64,000 bases of DNA from Periplaneta americana (Eukaryota; Arthropoda; Insecta; Blattodea; Blattidae): the NCBI RefSeq assembly GCF_040183065.1, contig NC_091126.1, positions 147,648,204 through 147,712,203 of the forward strand, in the 5' to 3' direction. Position numbers and translations under genes: made by a program. Position 1 is the stretch's first letter, and every line of letters starts with the position of its first letter. Below, one piece after another: positions 10,693 through 20,180 of this stretch. The notes beneath the pieces were generated by a model. It searched no databases. It was not told the DNA's origin and saw only the letters and a program-made list of their open reading frames with translations.

Positions 10693-11026
10693 ATTTAGTC
10701 ATTGATGAAAATGCTTTCGAATATTGTTGGGGTAAAATTTATCCCAACATGTGTGCTGAAAGATTAAAAGCAAATTGACAACAATGTCATAGTACCACGT
10801 AGCAGAAATTAAGACATTCACAGATGAGAAAATTATTATGAAGCGCCTTTTAGCTGTACGTAACACTTAGTTTTTAAATTCCCAAATTTAAAACAGAGTG
10901 CAGATGAAAAAAAACAACAAATCAACCTGCTTGTATTGATATGATTTTGCAGAAGAGTAACAGAGTCCTTCCTTCAAATTAAAAAACCAGTACTATGTGT
11001 TAGTTCTGTTACTTTATATTGAAATA

Positions 11027-11027
<1 letters not shown>

Positions 11028-11100
<73 letters not shown>
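11028..11100. repeat. (TAA)n microsatellite
   Basis: About 24 perfect TAA units directly abutting the 3' end of the type A Penelope-like element. Confidence 0.95.
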
Positions 11101-11102
<2 letters not shown>

Positions 11103-11103
11103 G

Positions 11104-11660
11104 TTTAAATGGCGATCTTACTCGTGTTAATTGTGTAAGCATGTGCGGCTTACAGCTGTTTCGGTGTTTCTTCACACCATCCTCAGAGCCTACTAGATCT
11201 CGGCATCATCTCGAACTTCGCTGCCTGTTGTGTGGGTGCGTGCAATTGTTGAAAAGTGTTGAAATATGGTGTCAAATAGTGTGTGTGTTCTGAAATTGAT
11301 CTGTGTGTTGAGAATTTGATCAGGGTGTGTTTTGATTTGTCTGTATATTTCATATTGTTCTAGTGTGTTGAGTTTTTGGTTTTTGGGTTGTATGTGTAGG
11401 ATTTCCATGTCTGTATTTATGTTATTGTATGTGTGGTTAGCATTAGTTATGTGTTCGGCATATGTAGATGTATTGTGTCCTCTGGTTATTGCTTTAATGT
11501 GTTCTTTGTATCGAGTTTGGAATGATCTGCCTGTCTGTCCAATGTAGAAACTGTCGCAGCTATTGCATGTGAGTTGTAAGCCGCACATGCTTACACAATT
11601 AACACGAGTAAGATCGCCATTTAATCAATTATTTATATTCAAGTGTTAAAAGTACTGGGT
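11104..11660 (-). mobile_element. Penelope-like element (type A), short copy
   Basis: On the minus strand the copy begins with an inverted piece of its own terminal repeat (11574-11623 mirrors 11105-11153). It then runs into a GIY-YIG domain (CDSFYIGQTGRSFQTRYKEH), the C-terminal tail (TDMEILHIQPKNQKLNTLEQ), and the 3' terminal repeat with a hammerhead-like motif. The frame 11193-11588 (131 residues) is open but begins inside the inverted repeat (MCGLQLTCNSC), so the first half of the GIY motif and the whole RT are missing. The flank ATTTATATTCAAGTGTTAAA recurs at 43.06 and 49.74 kb beside the fold-back derivatives, so it belongs to the family. Confidence 0.8.
11147..11190 (-). ncRNA. Hammerhead-ribozyme-like motif (PLE type A)
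   Basis: Minus strand: GGCU, CUGAGGA (N7 = G, which the consensus allows), extra U, GGUGU/ACACC stem II, GAA, palindrome ACAGCUGU, A, AGCC. Stem I (GGCU with AGCC) is four perfect pairs. All invariant core bases are present. Confidence 0.65.
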
Positions 11661-12140
11661 GTTCATTTCAAAGTGTGTCATTACGTCACTGTTGTGAGTC
11701 AGCGATTTGAAGCAAGTTTCAGCTTTTATGTCAGAGAAGTTGCCTATTAATCAAGGCGTTCAATCTAAACTTGAGAACGTGTACGGTATAACTTGAACGT
11801 CGTAGCAACAGATGGCAGTCTGTACGGTCTGTGTGCTACCATAACCTCTTTCGAACTGTGTTTTGCTCGGGCAAGTCGTACCGAGGGTATTTGTTATCAT
11901 CGGTTACGTACGGCAACATTCCACAATACAAATCAAATGCTCAGTGTCCAGATTGACAGTCGAAGTTACTGTCAACAAATACTGTACGTAAATAATCGTC
12001 TTAACCCTCTCCCCATATCCCGACAGTAAGAAAAAAACTCACCCCAGTACGTGTTTCCAAACAGTTCACATTCATGCCACTACTGGAGTTACCGTACATA
12101 TCGGTAAGTACTTTTCAGAATGAACGCCATACTTGCTAGG
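11653..12140. mobile_element. Possible MITE with short inverted ends
   Basis: GGGTGTTCATTTCAAA near the left end resembles the reverse complement of TTTCAGAATGAACGCC at the right. The stretch AGAGAAGTTGCCTA also occurs in both orientations (11733 and about 12140). The open frame inside (11793-12029) is not recognisable. Confidence 0.4.
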
Positions 12141-12289
12141 CAACTTCTCTGGCACATAGGCAATATGCCTCTGTGGAAGTATAGGAAGATTAAATTGTCT
12201 AGGCTCATCGACTAGCCACATGACATCATACAGCGAGCCATGACACATTTTGAACTGAACACACAGTAGTGTACGAAAGATTCAACATG

Positions 12290-12291
<2 letters not shown>

Positions 12292-12354
<63 letters not shown>
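12292..12354. repeat. (TAA)n microsatellite
   Basis: About 21 uninterrupted TAA units, preceded by AGTAGTGTACGAAAGATTCA, a sequence also seen at the edge of the PLE fold-backs at 43.08 and 49.77 kb. Confidence 0.95.
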
Positions 12355-12359
12355 GGCCA

Positions 12360-13018
12360 AATAATTTAATAATTAAAAATCATTCAGCTTCAGTACTGTG
12401 AAATGCATTGGCAAAAATTACAATTTCTCACTTTTGGCTCTCCTCTACTTTCTACTGAGTACCACTGATAATTTATTTCGAACCTAAAAAGTTTGGTCTA
12501 CAGGATCACACAAAACCGATTCAAATTGTCTAACTAATTAAATACACCATTTAACAGTAGCAAGAAACATAATTTATTACCATATGTTACTGTACATTAC
12601 TATAAACGAAGTCCAGAGTTAAGTTGACTACAATGCATGGGTAGCTGTAAATAACTTATGTACATGGACACACTTAAAAATTCATTCTGCAAAGCTGAGT
12701 CACAAACTAAAAAATAAAAAGGAAAGAAATTTGTTACAATTTATCAGTACTGTGACATGGGTGAAATTAAATACATAACAAAAAATAAAGTCTGGCTTCA
12801 TTGTACTGCCTGACTCTCAACAATAATAAAAAACTTGTGCGATATTCTGTCTGCAGATTGAGTTAATGTTGGTTTTTATTCCCATAAAATGAGTTTAACG
12901 CACATTTAATTTCTACTCCCTTCAGAATATTTTGCTCGATGTTATGCACATGAAATGAATAACATAAAGAGTCAAACATTGTGTGATTCAGCATGTCGTC
13001 TAAACACAGCAAAAGGAA
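12360..13018. other. AT-rich non-coding stretch
   Basis: No genes or recognisable repeats are seen. Confidence 0.5.
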
Positions 13019-13019
<1 letters not shown>

Positions 13020-13095
<76 letters not shown>

Positions 13096-13201
13096 TTATA
13101 ATACTAATAATAATAAAAATGTTTGTATGTTTAGCTAGCAATCCGAAGACTGATTAGAACATCATAAGTGACACAATAAAGCTTCACTCACGAGGCAACG
13201 G

Positions 13202-13259
<58 letters not shown>

Positions 13260-13260
13260 T
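13020..13260. repeat. Two (TAA)n microsatellites
   Basis: Perfect TAA runs at about 13020-13091 and 13202-13256, separated by about 110 bases of unique sequence. Confidence 0.95.
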
Positions 13261-13819
13261 AATAATAACAACAACAACAACACAGGCCAACAAAAAAAAA
13301 ACCTTTTTCTTGGTGCCTTGGATTTTAGACCTGTTCTTGGGGTTATTTGATGTGCTGATTCAGAAAATTACATTGGCTAGGCCGTATTAGCTTTAGTTTC
13401 TTAGATATTGTTGAATTTATGTAATAATTATATAATACAGTGTTACTATAAATGATCTTTCCGATTACAAACTTGAATAACTATCGTTAGGAGACACTTA
13501 GAAACATGATATTGGTATCAATGGAAAGAGAAAATCAAATATTTTTTGTTATGTTGGTGAACCTATCGCATATTTATTAATTTCGTTGCTAGGAGACGAT
13601 ATAACAGAAAAATGGCTGCAAATAAATACAGGGGGGCATTTTGTGTGCTAGATTTTCACATATCCCAGTCTGTTGTCACTGTACAACGCAATTTTAGAAG
13701 ATTTAGAATGTTTGCATTGGCCTCCACGTTCCCCCGACCTCACTCCTTGTGATTTTTTCTGTGGAATTTTATAAAACAACAAGTGTAACAGCCACCATTA
13801 CCACCTACCATTGAGGATG

Positions 13820-14008
13820 TTAAAGATGTTATGGTTTATTTAACGACGCTCGCAACTGCAGAGGTTATGTCAGCGTCGCCGGATGTGCAGGAATTTTGTC
13901 CCGCAGGAGTTCTTTTACATGCCAGTAAATCTACTGACACGAGCCTGTCGCATTTAAGCACACTTAAATGCCATCGACCTGGCCCGGGATCGAACCCGCA
14001 CCATTGAG
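13820..14008 (-). mobile_element. tRNA-derived SINE inserted in the mariner-like ORF
   Basis: Box B read on the minus strand is GGTTCGATCCC. The body (TTTAACGACGCTCGCAACTG and TTTAAGCACACTTAAATGCC) matches the SINE family at 7.5 kb in reverse. ACCATTGAGGAT precedes and follows the insertion, a 12-base target duplication that also restores the transposase reading across it. Confidence 0.8.
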
Positions 14009-14352
14009 GATCTTCGTGTCCGCATCACAGAGGCCATTGCACTGGTGGATAGTCCAATGCTGCAACATGTACGGCAGGAAATTGACTACAGACTTGATGT
14101 GTGTCGTGTAACACAAGGAGCTCACATTGAGCACATGCAACTTACTTACGATTGTGAACCAAATGTTTCTCTTTCTGTTTCATGTTTTCCAGTGAAAAAT
14201 TAAAAAAATTGTTGGAGTTTCTGTTTCTGTTGATACCAATTTCATGTTTTCTAATTTTTGCTGATTTAGGAGTAGCACATGTGATTTAACCGAATGGATA
14301 ACAAAAATTTTTTGAGTTTCTCTTTCCATTGATACCAATATCATGTTTCTAA

Positions 14353-15717
14353 GGCCCGGTTGCAGAAACGCAAATCAAATCAGTCCCTGATCGCCAATCA
14401 GTTGATGTCTGATTTATTTGATTGTTCATTGCGTTGCACAAACGTGAATCTCCAATCAACTTGTCTCAATTTACTAATGGCTGATTTGAGGAAGAAATAC
14501 ATTTGACAACAGCGCTATTTAGCAACCACAGCCAATTTGATGCTCTTTAAAAGTCGTGATACGAATGCATCAAGTGGACGGTGACTAGGAAAACAAGTGA
14601 ATGTTCAAGTGAATGTTTTGCTGTTTTGTTGCTTCTTGTAGATAGGAAACAGGCGGATTCTATTTATATATAGACTACAATATAGTGAAAAAAATGAAGC
14701 AAAAAAAAAAAAACCTGAGGGGGCTTCTGTTATGGGATTTGCTAAGGGAGTCGACAAGAAATTGGAACATGCATAGCCTCCATAACCCAAAATAATTCCA
14801 TTTCCCATCTCTCTGTTTACAAATGGAGCTCATAACCTACTCATTAAAAATATTGTGTTGTGATGTGTAGAACCCTGCCAACGGGCCACAACATTCCAGA
14901 ATTTCAATGATGGTGTAGACTACATATTGCCTGTATATTCATAGAAAAGAAACCTTTTCTATTTCGATAAAGTTCGGCATCATTTCAACCAGGTGATTGG
15001 ATGGGGATGTGAGCAGTCTATATAACCAATATTAGGCTACTGTTGGAAATCCTAACATGGCTGAAAATTCTCTCTGGATTTAAAATAATTCCCTGTTTGA
15101 AGTTTGGGGATTTATGAGACCCTGCCATAACAAAGCAATTTCATACGTAACATTCCTAACTACTCGGCAAATAGTTGATTTGTGGACCCTGACAAGATAA
15201 CCCAAGACTGCCTGAAAAATTCCAAAAGCATAAAATCTCAGCATTGTTAGAACTTGGTTCATAGGAGAAAATGGAAGGTTTCGATTTGTCTGTCTGCATA
15301 TATTTGTTTCAATTTTTGAAAGTAACAAAACACACGAATCCTCTTTGCTCAAATTCTCTGTCATTATACATAAAAACAATTCATGTCTATCACGGAAACG
15401 CCTTCTTCTTAATAATATTTTTTTCATTCTAGAATTTCTTGATCAGAAGAATCCATTATGTCGAAAACAATATTGTTACGCTGTAACTATTTACTATATA
15501 AATTACAGTAACTGCATTACAAACAGAACAACATAAATAGCCTACTTGATCGATGATCAGTGACTTAACCAGCAAAAATCTACTGATCAAATCTGATAGA
15601 AGACTGATCTCCGATCAAACACTGATTGTTATTTCTGCAACAGAAATAGAACTGATGGCCAATCAAACCCTCCTTGATTGCCAATCATATTTTGATCGGT
15701 GTTTCTGCAACCGGGCC
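14353..15717 (-). mobile_element. PIF/Harbinger element
   Basis: Terminal inverted repeats GGCCCGGTTGCAGAAAC and GTTTCTGCAACCGGGCC are flanked by TAA on both sides (14350-14352 and 15718-15720), the hallmark target site of PIF/Harbinger transposons. ATCAGTxxxTGATTGGCAATCA-type subterminal motifs repeat at both ends. The interior encodes Harbinger transposase pieces on the minus strand. It is inserted in the right terminal repeat of the older mariner-like element. Confidence 0.9.
14605..15427 (-). pseudogene. Harbinger (HARBI1-like) transposase, decayed
   Basis: The first part, 15080-15427, reads RRRRFRDRHELF, then MNQVLTMLRFYAFGIFQAVL and VHKSTICRVVRNVT, which is the N-terminal helix-turn-helix region of HARBI1-type transposases. 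A second part near 14720-14808 gives GYGGYACSNFLSTPLANP, matching the family's GDSGY-x-C block, but with Tyr where the catalytic Asp is expected. The stretch between is frameshifted or deleted, so the protein is dead. Harbinger elements usually also carry a Myb-like gene; none is visible here. Confidence 0.75.
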
Positions 15718-15989
15718 TAAGTGTCTCCTAATGATAGTTATTCAAGTTTGTAATCAGAAAGATCATTTATAGTAACACTGTATATAATAATTCTGTTTTG
15801 CTATAAATTATCTGTAATAATGTCTGGTTGGTTTCCATGGAACCAAAAAATCATTTTGATGGCTTATTTTTTTATTGCTAATATCACAGAAATCAATTAA
15901 AATAATCATATCCTGATCTACCTTTAGCTATGAGATCTGTGCCGTACTCGCATCTTTTACTATTCCACCCTTCCATGAGTTACCACAGC

Positions 15990-17215
15990 TCTCAGAGGAT
16001 GGATCTTAAATGTTTGATATAGCACAAGGTAAAGACAGTGGTGACAGCGACAGTGATTTTCAAACAGCTTCACATATGAATGCTTTGACCAGAACGAGTT
16101 GAGTGACCTGATTAGGGACTAAATCTTTCTTAGGAGTCTTCTGAATTGCTCGACTACAGACTAAAGGAAAATAGTGTACTTCAGCCTGGAATAAAAATTA
16201 TATTTTATCAAAGGAGAGAAAGAGATTTTCTTCCATTTCTTTTTTACTGAAGACAAAACATAGTATTCTACAGCGACTTCGGAGATCTTCTGAAGAAAAT
16301 GGATGTATCAGAATATACCCCAAGTGAATAGCTTCTTTTAATCGATAGTTCAAAACGTAGTTTGAAATGTGTTCTTTTAAACAATGACAACAAATACTCT
16401 CCATTCCAATCGGTCACTCTATCACGATGAAAGAAGAGTACAACGCCTTTTCTTTAGTGTTGGAAAAGATAAAATATCAGGAGCATCTGTGTAGACTAGA
16501 AGATGGTTCATTTTCTTCTTAATCAACAAAGTGTCTAGACAGAATATCCTTATTTTCTATGCCTTTGGAAAGTAAGGCCAAACATGTGCATTGAATAAGA
16601 AAGGATTGGCCTCCAAGGGAAGATATTGTGGTTGGAGAACACATTGTAATAAATGCATCTTTGACAGAATTATTCTGTCACGATTACATATAAAATATAA
16701 ATTAAAGGCTGTGAATAAAAATGGTTCGTGTTTTGAATACATAGCGCATAAATTACCTGGACTTACCACGGAAAAACTGAGGCAGAAATTTTCAATGGTC
16801 CACGATCATGCAGCTCATAAATAACCCACATTTCATAGAATCAATTAATGAAATCTAATCTTGTGCCTGATCTTCATTTGTTCTTCTTGTGAGAACTTCG
16901 TTGTCAACAAGAAGGCAGGCAACTATACTAAATTAGTAGAGAATATGCTGTTTCATTTCAACAGGCTTGGATGTAAAATGAGCATTAAAGTCAATTTTCT
17001 GCACATTCATTTAGATCGTCTGCAGAGAACCTAGGTGATTTAAGTGAAGAACAAGGTGAAAGATTTCACCAATAGGCCCTATATAAAAAACAATAGAAGG
17101 CAGATACCAAGGAAGATGGGATGCACAGATGATGGCAGATTACTGTTGGAACATTATGCTGAATTGTCCTGGCAGATCTCACACTCGGAAATGTTACTAC
17201 GAAAGTAGCTTGTTC
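15990..17215 (+). pseudogene. Decayed TE-associated protein of unknown class
   Basis: Pieces in all three plus frames line up as one protein: SELLGSRLKE-like near 16110-16160, PFFFTEDKT near 16235, GHSITMKEEYNAF near 16410, KDWPPREDIVVGEH near 16600, KLPGLTTEKL near 16755, LGCKMSIKVNFLHIHLDRLQ near 16970 and MGCTDDGRLLLEHYAELSW near 17115. From memory these blocks belong to a multicopy insect 'uncharacterized protein' family carried by transposons, though I cannot name the superfamily. Many stops and frameshifts make it a pseudogene. No terminal repeats were identified with confidence. Confidence 0.5.
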
Positions 17216-17492
17216 TGTGTTGAATGACTGGAATATTTGTATCATAAACTCGTGCTTTTCGTTTCAAAGAAGTAGATTTAGTGTATTTCACGTTTATTGT
17301 AATTTTTAATGTGTTTCTTTTATGCTACAAAGTGATTAATTAAAACAGTACCATAAACTAACTTCGCATTTATGCTGTATCTCAAGAACCAGACCTGAGA
17401 GGGAAAAACTGGTGCCATTTTTGGAATCAGCAAGTTGAATATACTCAGGAACAGGTCTGACATTGGAGGCACCAAAATGTGTGTTGGCCAGT

Positions 17493-17493
<1 letters not shown>

Positions 17494-17565
<72 letters not shown>
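17494..17565. repeat. (TAA)n microsatellite, left flank of PLE type C
   Basis: About 24 TAA units ending in AACAACAA immediately before the PLE terminal repeat. A matching array lies at the other end (18389-18454). Confidence 0.95.
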
Positions 17566-17568
<3 letters not shown>

Positions 17569-17624
17569 CAAATCTAGATTCATTTTCCGGGCTGAGAGGC
17601 CGTGGTCTGTTGGTTGGTTTTCTA

Positions 17625-17665
17625 CCAGACGTTTCATCTGCAACTGCGGCAGACATCTTCAGTGG
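17625..17665 (-). ncRNA. Hammerhead-ribozyme-like motif (PLE type C, left arm)
   Basis: Minus strand: CCA, CUGAAGA (17662-17656), extra U, stem II GUCUGC with GCAGAU (closed by a G-U pair), GAA (17635-17633), palindrome ACGU, C17628, then UGG. Stem I is CCA with UGG. All invariant core positions are present. Confidence 0.6.
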
Positions 17666-18170
17666 ATTGGTATCCGAGGTTGCAAAACTCTTCTCGGCAT
17701 ACCTGAGGCAACTGATCCTGTGGCTGGTTGTGCAGGCGTATTTATAGTGCAACTAGCAGGCCGAGGCCTGTTGTCGCTGTGGTCCGTGCCGCTTTGTTCG
17801 CTGCTCCTGTTCTGGGTTCCGTCCTTCTGTTGTAGTGGCTTATCTGTTCTGTTTAGGACCGGGTACCAACATTTGTTTAGCTTTATGCCCTCTTCCTTTC
17901 GATTAAAGCTGTTGTCATGTTTATAGATTTCGATTGCTTCTCTATGTAGACAGGGGAAGAAGTGTGTCGTCGTGCTCAAGATATCCATGTCCTCAAATCG
18001 TATGTTGTGATCGCCCTCTTGATAGGCATGTGCTGCCACTGCCGATTTGTCGATCTGGCCTAGGTGGTAATTCCTCTTGTGTTCTGTCAATCTCGTCCAG
18101 ACGCTCCACTGTGTAGTACTGATGTAGACCTTCCCACACGAACATGGAATCCTGTAAACTCCGGCGGACA
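17659..18170 (-). pseudogene. GIY-YIG endonuclease remnant (PLE type C)
   Basis: The open frame 17659-18090 starts at TEHKRNYHLGQIDKSAVAAH; the GIY half lies just upstream in the same strand (GVYRIPCSCGKV). The catalytic YIG is YIS. The C-terminus after NRKEEGIKLNKCW is a linker of no known function that runs into the terminal repeat. Confidence 0.65.
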
Positions 18171-18261
18171 GCAGCTTATCTCATTTGTCCTTGGATGACC
18201 TCAGCATGCTTCGGATTTGCTTAGTTGGCAGGAAGGTCGTTCGGAAACCTCGGATACCAAT

Positions 18262-18302
18262 CCACTGAAGATGTCTGCCGCAGTTGCAGACGAAACGTCT
18301 GG
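18262..18302 (+). ncRNA. Hammerhead-ribozyme-like motif (PLE type C, right arm)
   Basis: CCA (18262-18264), CUGAAGA (18265-18271), extra U, perfect six-pair stem II GUCUGC/GCAGAC (18273-18278, 18286-18291), GAA (18292-18294), palindrome ACGU (18295-18298), C18299, then UGG. This is the cleanest stem II of the set. Predicted cleavage follows C18299. Confidence 0.65.
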
Positions 18303-18387
18303 TAGAAAACCAACCAACAGACCACGGCCTCTCAGCCCAGAAAATGAATCTAGATCTATAGACTCAGGCCGTGAAAGCCTACACTGC

Positions 18388-18388
<1 letters not shown>

Positions 18389-18454
<66 letters not shown>
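18389..18454. repeat. (TAA)n microsatellite, right flank of PLE type C
   Basis: About 22 perfect TAA units. Confidence 0.95.
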
Positions 18455-18522
18455 GGTTTCTTCTTCAGTAATGAAATCCAAAAAAGTTAAATATTTTGAT
18501 ATGTCCACCTGTATTTATATAA

Positions 18523-18528
18523 TTTAAT
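18523..18528 (-). terminator. ATTAAA polyadenylation signal candidate of the host gene
   Basis: A minus-strand ATTAAA about 110 bases beyond the stop codon of the last exon. It is a common variant signal, but the context is AT-rich, so it is weak evidence. Confidence 0.3.
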
Positions 18529-18635
18529 ATAAATTGCTTGTAAAATAATAGCAACATTTTTTGTGTTTAAAATATATATATGTATCTATTAACAAAGGAA
18601 TACAGACGAGCAAGCACCCACACCTGACAAAGGTA

Positions 18636-18959
18636 TCAGATGAGGGTGTCTTCATCCTGAGTCTCAAACACCATGAGGAGAGAGTGCAGTGATGAAGACT
18701 GTGGAGCTGAGTGCTCCAGCAGAGCCAGGTCTTCTCCACTGTTGATCGAGGAATCTGGTGAGCTGCCTTCAGCTGCCATCTGGTTGGTTGTGGCGCTACT
18801 GGTGGAGGGCAGATCGTGTGCATCAGGTGAGGCAAGTGGTGGCTCATTGTTTATCGACGTTGTGGCCACAACCCCAGTTGGTGTCGGAGGTCCATCCAGC
18901 GTCATCATGAGCAAACTGTATGATTCTCGATATCCCGATGTGCTCGACGTCTGTGACAC
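18636..18959 (-). CDS. Host gene, last coding exon (Ser/Thr/Pro-rich C-terminus)
   Basis: Acceptor CATCTTGCAG precedes GTGTCACAG at 18959. The frame runs 107 codons to a TAA stop at 18636. It starts in phase 0, matching the donor phase of 27442. The product is acidic and Ser/Pro-rich (GPPTPTGVVATTSINNEPPL, SGEDLALLEHSAPQSSS) and ends FETQDEDTLI. No domain is recognised. TPTG and SP pairs could be phosphorylation sites, and the composition suggests a disordered tail. The exon is more GC-rich than its surroundings, as expected for host coding DNA. Confidence rests on the splice borders and the shared exon chain, not on homology. Confidence 0.78.
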   Translation of the reverse strand: MSQTSSTSGYRESYSLLMMTLDGPPTPTGVVATTSINNEPPLASPDAHDLPSTSSATTNQMAAEGSSPDSSINSGEDLALLEHSAPQSSSLHSLLMVFETQDEDTLI

Positions 18960-19604
18960 CTGCAAGATGACAGAAGCCATGCTCAAACAGTAGCCATAAA
19001 TAATTAATTCACACTACCTATATTAATTTTAAGGGATCAAGTTTCATAAACTGTAACTATCTTGGACTTGTGTTCATTTTTTGATTCGGAATCACAGCTG
19101 CTGTGATGTCACAGTAGTGTACTTCAGGGTTTTAGACGAAGTTTATGTCAAAAATAATTTAAAAAGTCATCCATGTGTTGGTTAAATTCGTTTAAAATGA
19201 GAAAACTATACAGGGAGGCTGTGTCAGCTTACTGCACTGTTACAAACTAATGGCACGACAGACACACGGCATATAAAAAAATTATACTAGTTACAGTCAA
19301 ATGAAAACAGGTCACCATGCAGAGAACTGAAGGCATGTGAAGTTGATAAACAGCTGTTTACTATCGATATTGACATATGTGTGGGGATGTCACAATAATC
19401 GATGTACACTCATGTTTGTTTTTTGCACTGGGAGTAATGTTAGTGATACATGTATTAGTCCAACATCGGAAATGTAGGTGAGTAAAGGAGAGCTGAGTGA
19501 TGTGGTGTGGTTCGTTTTTTGACTGCTGAGGGCGCAGGAGGATGATAAATTCATCATGTCATGTCTGCCATGTATGATGAATACTACATATCATCAATGA
19601 TTAT

Positions 19605-19700
19605 TAGAGGAGAAAAATTCGCTCTGGCACAGGGGATCGAACCCTGAGTCTTTGGTTCTACATACCAAGTGCTCTAATCATTGAGCTACGCCGAAGTTCA
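19605..19700 (-). mobile_element. tRNA-like SINE head
   Basis: The minus strand reads GCGTAGCTCAATGATTAGAG (box A), an anticodon-arm-like stretch, and GGTTCGATCCCCTGTGCCAG (box B and acceptor strand). The spacing is tRNA-like, but CCA-end and cloverleaf details are diverged, and the same pattern recurs at 29.95 and 31.6 kb, so it is a SINE rather than a tRNA gene. Confidence 0.6.
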
Positions 19701-20180
19701 ATCCACAGCACCGGATCGAATCCCTCTCCTCTAGTGTTTTTCCCTTTGTGGCCTGACTCCAAGTTCGACATATATGTTGACATATATTAACGGTCTTACT
19801 AATAAAAACTCTATATACAGACGTTTAACTCTGTTATACTTATCCAATGAGTAGCTCGTTTATAAGTCGTGTGTAAATTCCTTACTAATAATCACTACAT
19901 ATGTCGTGTATAACAGCATAACTGTTACACATCTACGTCATAGTTTCGTCATTACTTCGTTACGCACAAGTCGTCTATCTTGTTGATTGGTTAGAGTTTC
20001 AGTTGATATCAACCCTTCCTCTTCAATTATGTAGCATATTATAATCTTTGGTATCCACATGGTATCTAAATTCCGTCGACACGAATGCGTCCAACGGAAT
20101 ATAAATTTGTTTCAACTATGGTAGGTGGCTCTGAATGAGTATAGTATAAATCTTGTGGATGTCATTTCGATGGATTGAGT

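Larger units (their letters stand above)
13438..15780 (+). mobile_element. Mariner-like DNA element, interrupted by a SINE and a Harbinger element
   Basis: The left end CAGTGTTACTATAAATGATC and its continuation is mirrored at 15719-15780 and, further in, at 14315-14349 (CCATTGATACCAATATCATG). The flanks are TATATAATA on both sides (13429-13437 and 15781-15789); because the DNA is AT-rich, the real target duplication may be only TA. Inside, on the plus strand, is a DUF4817/mariner-like C-terminal stretch: HWPPRSPDLTPCDFF at about 13720-13760, then, after the SINE, TIEDLRVRITEAIALVDSPM to about 14120. The N-terminal half and catalytic positions are largely gone. Confidence 0.75.
17566..18388 (-). 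mobile_element. Penelope-like element (type C) between two TAA arrays
   Basis: The minus strand encodes a GIY-YIG domain with a Cys-Gly variant core (GVYRIPCSCGKVYIS near 18155-18110, YIG changed to YIS), then QIDKSAVAAHAYQEGDH and HREAIEIYKH, the C-terminal half typical of PLE endonucleases. Its 3' terminal repeat (17566-17690) recurs inverted at 18237-18360, so the copy has inverted terminal arms like types A and B. No RT is left. Both outer ends abut TAA microsatellites. Confidence 0.8.

Noticed and set aside
19605-19700. Possible true tRNA gene
   Set aside because: Boxes A and B are present, but the same sequence recurs in several places with a SINE body and in inverted pairs, and the cloverleaf is imperfect.
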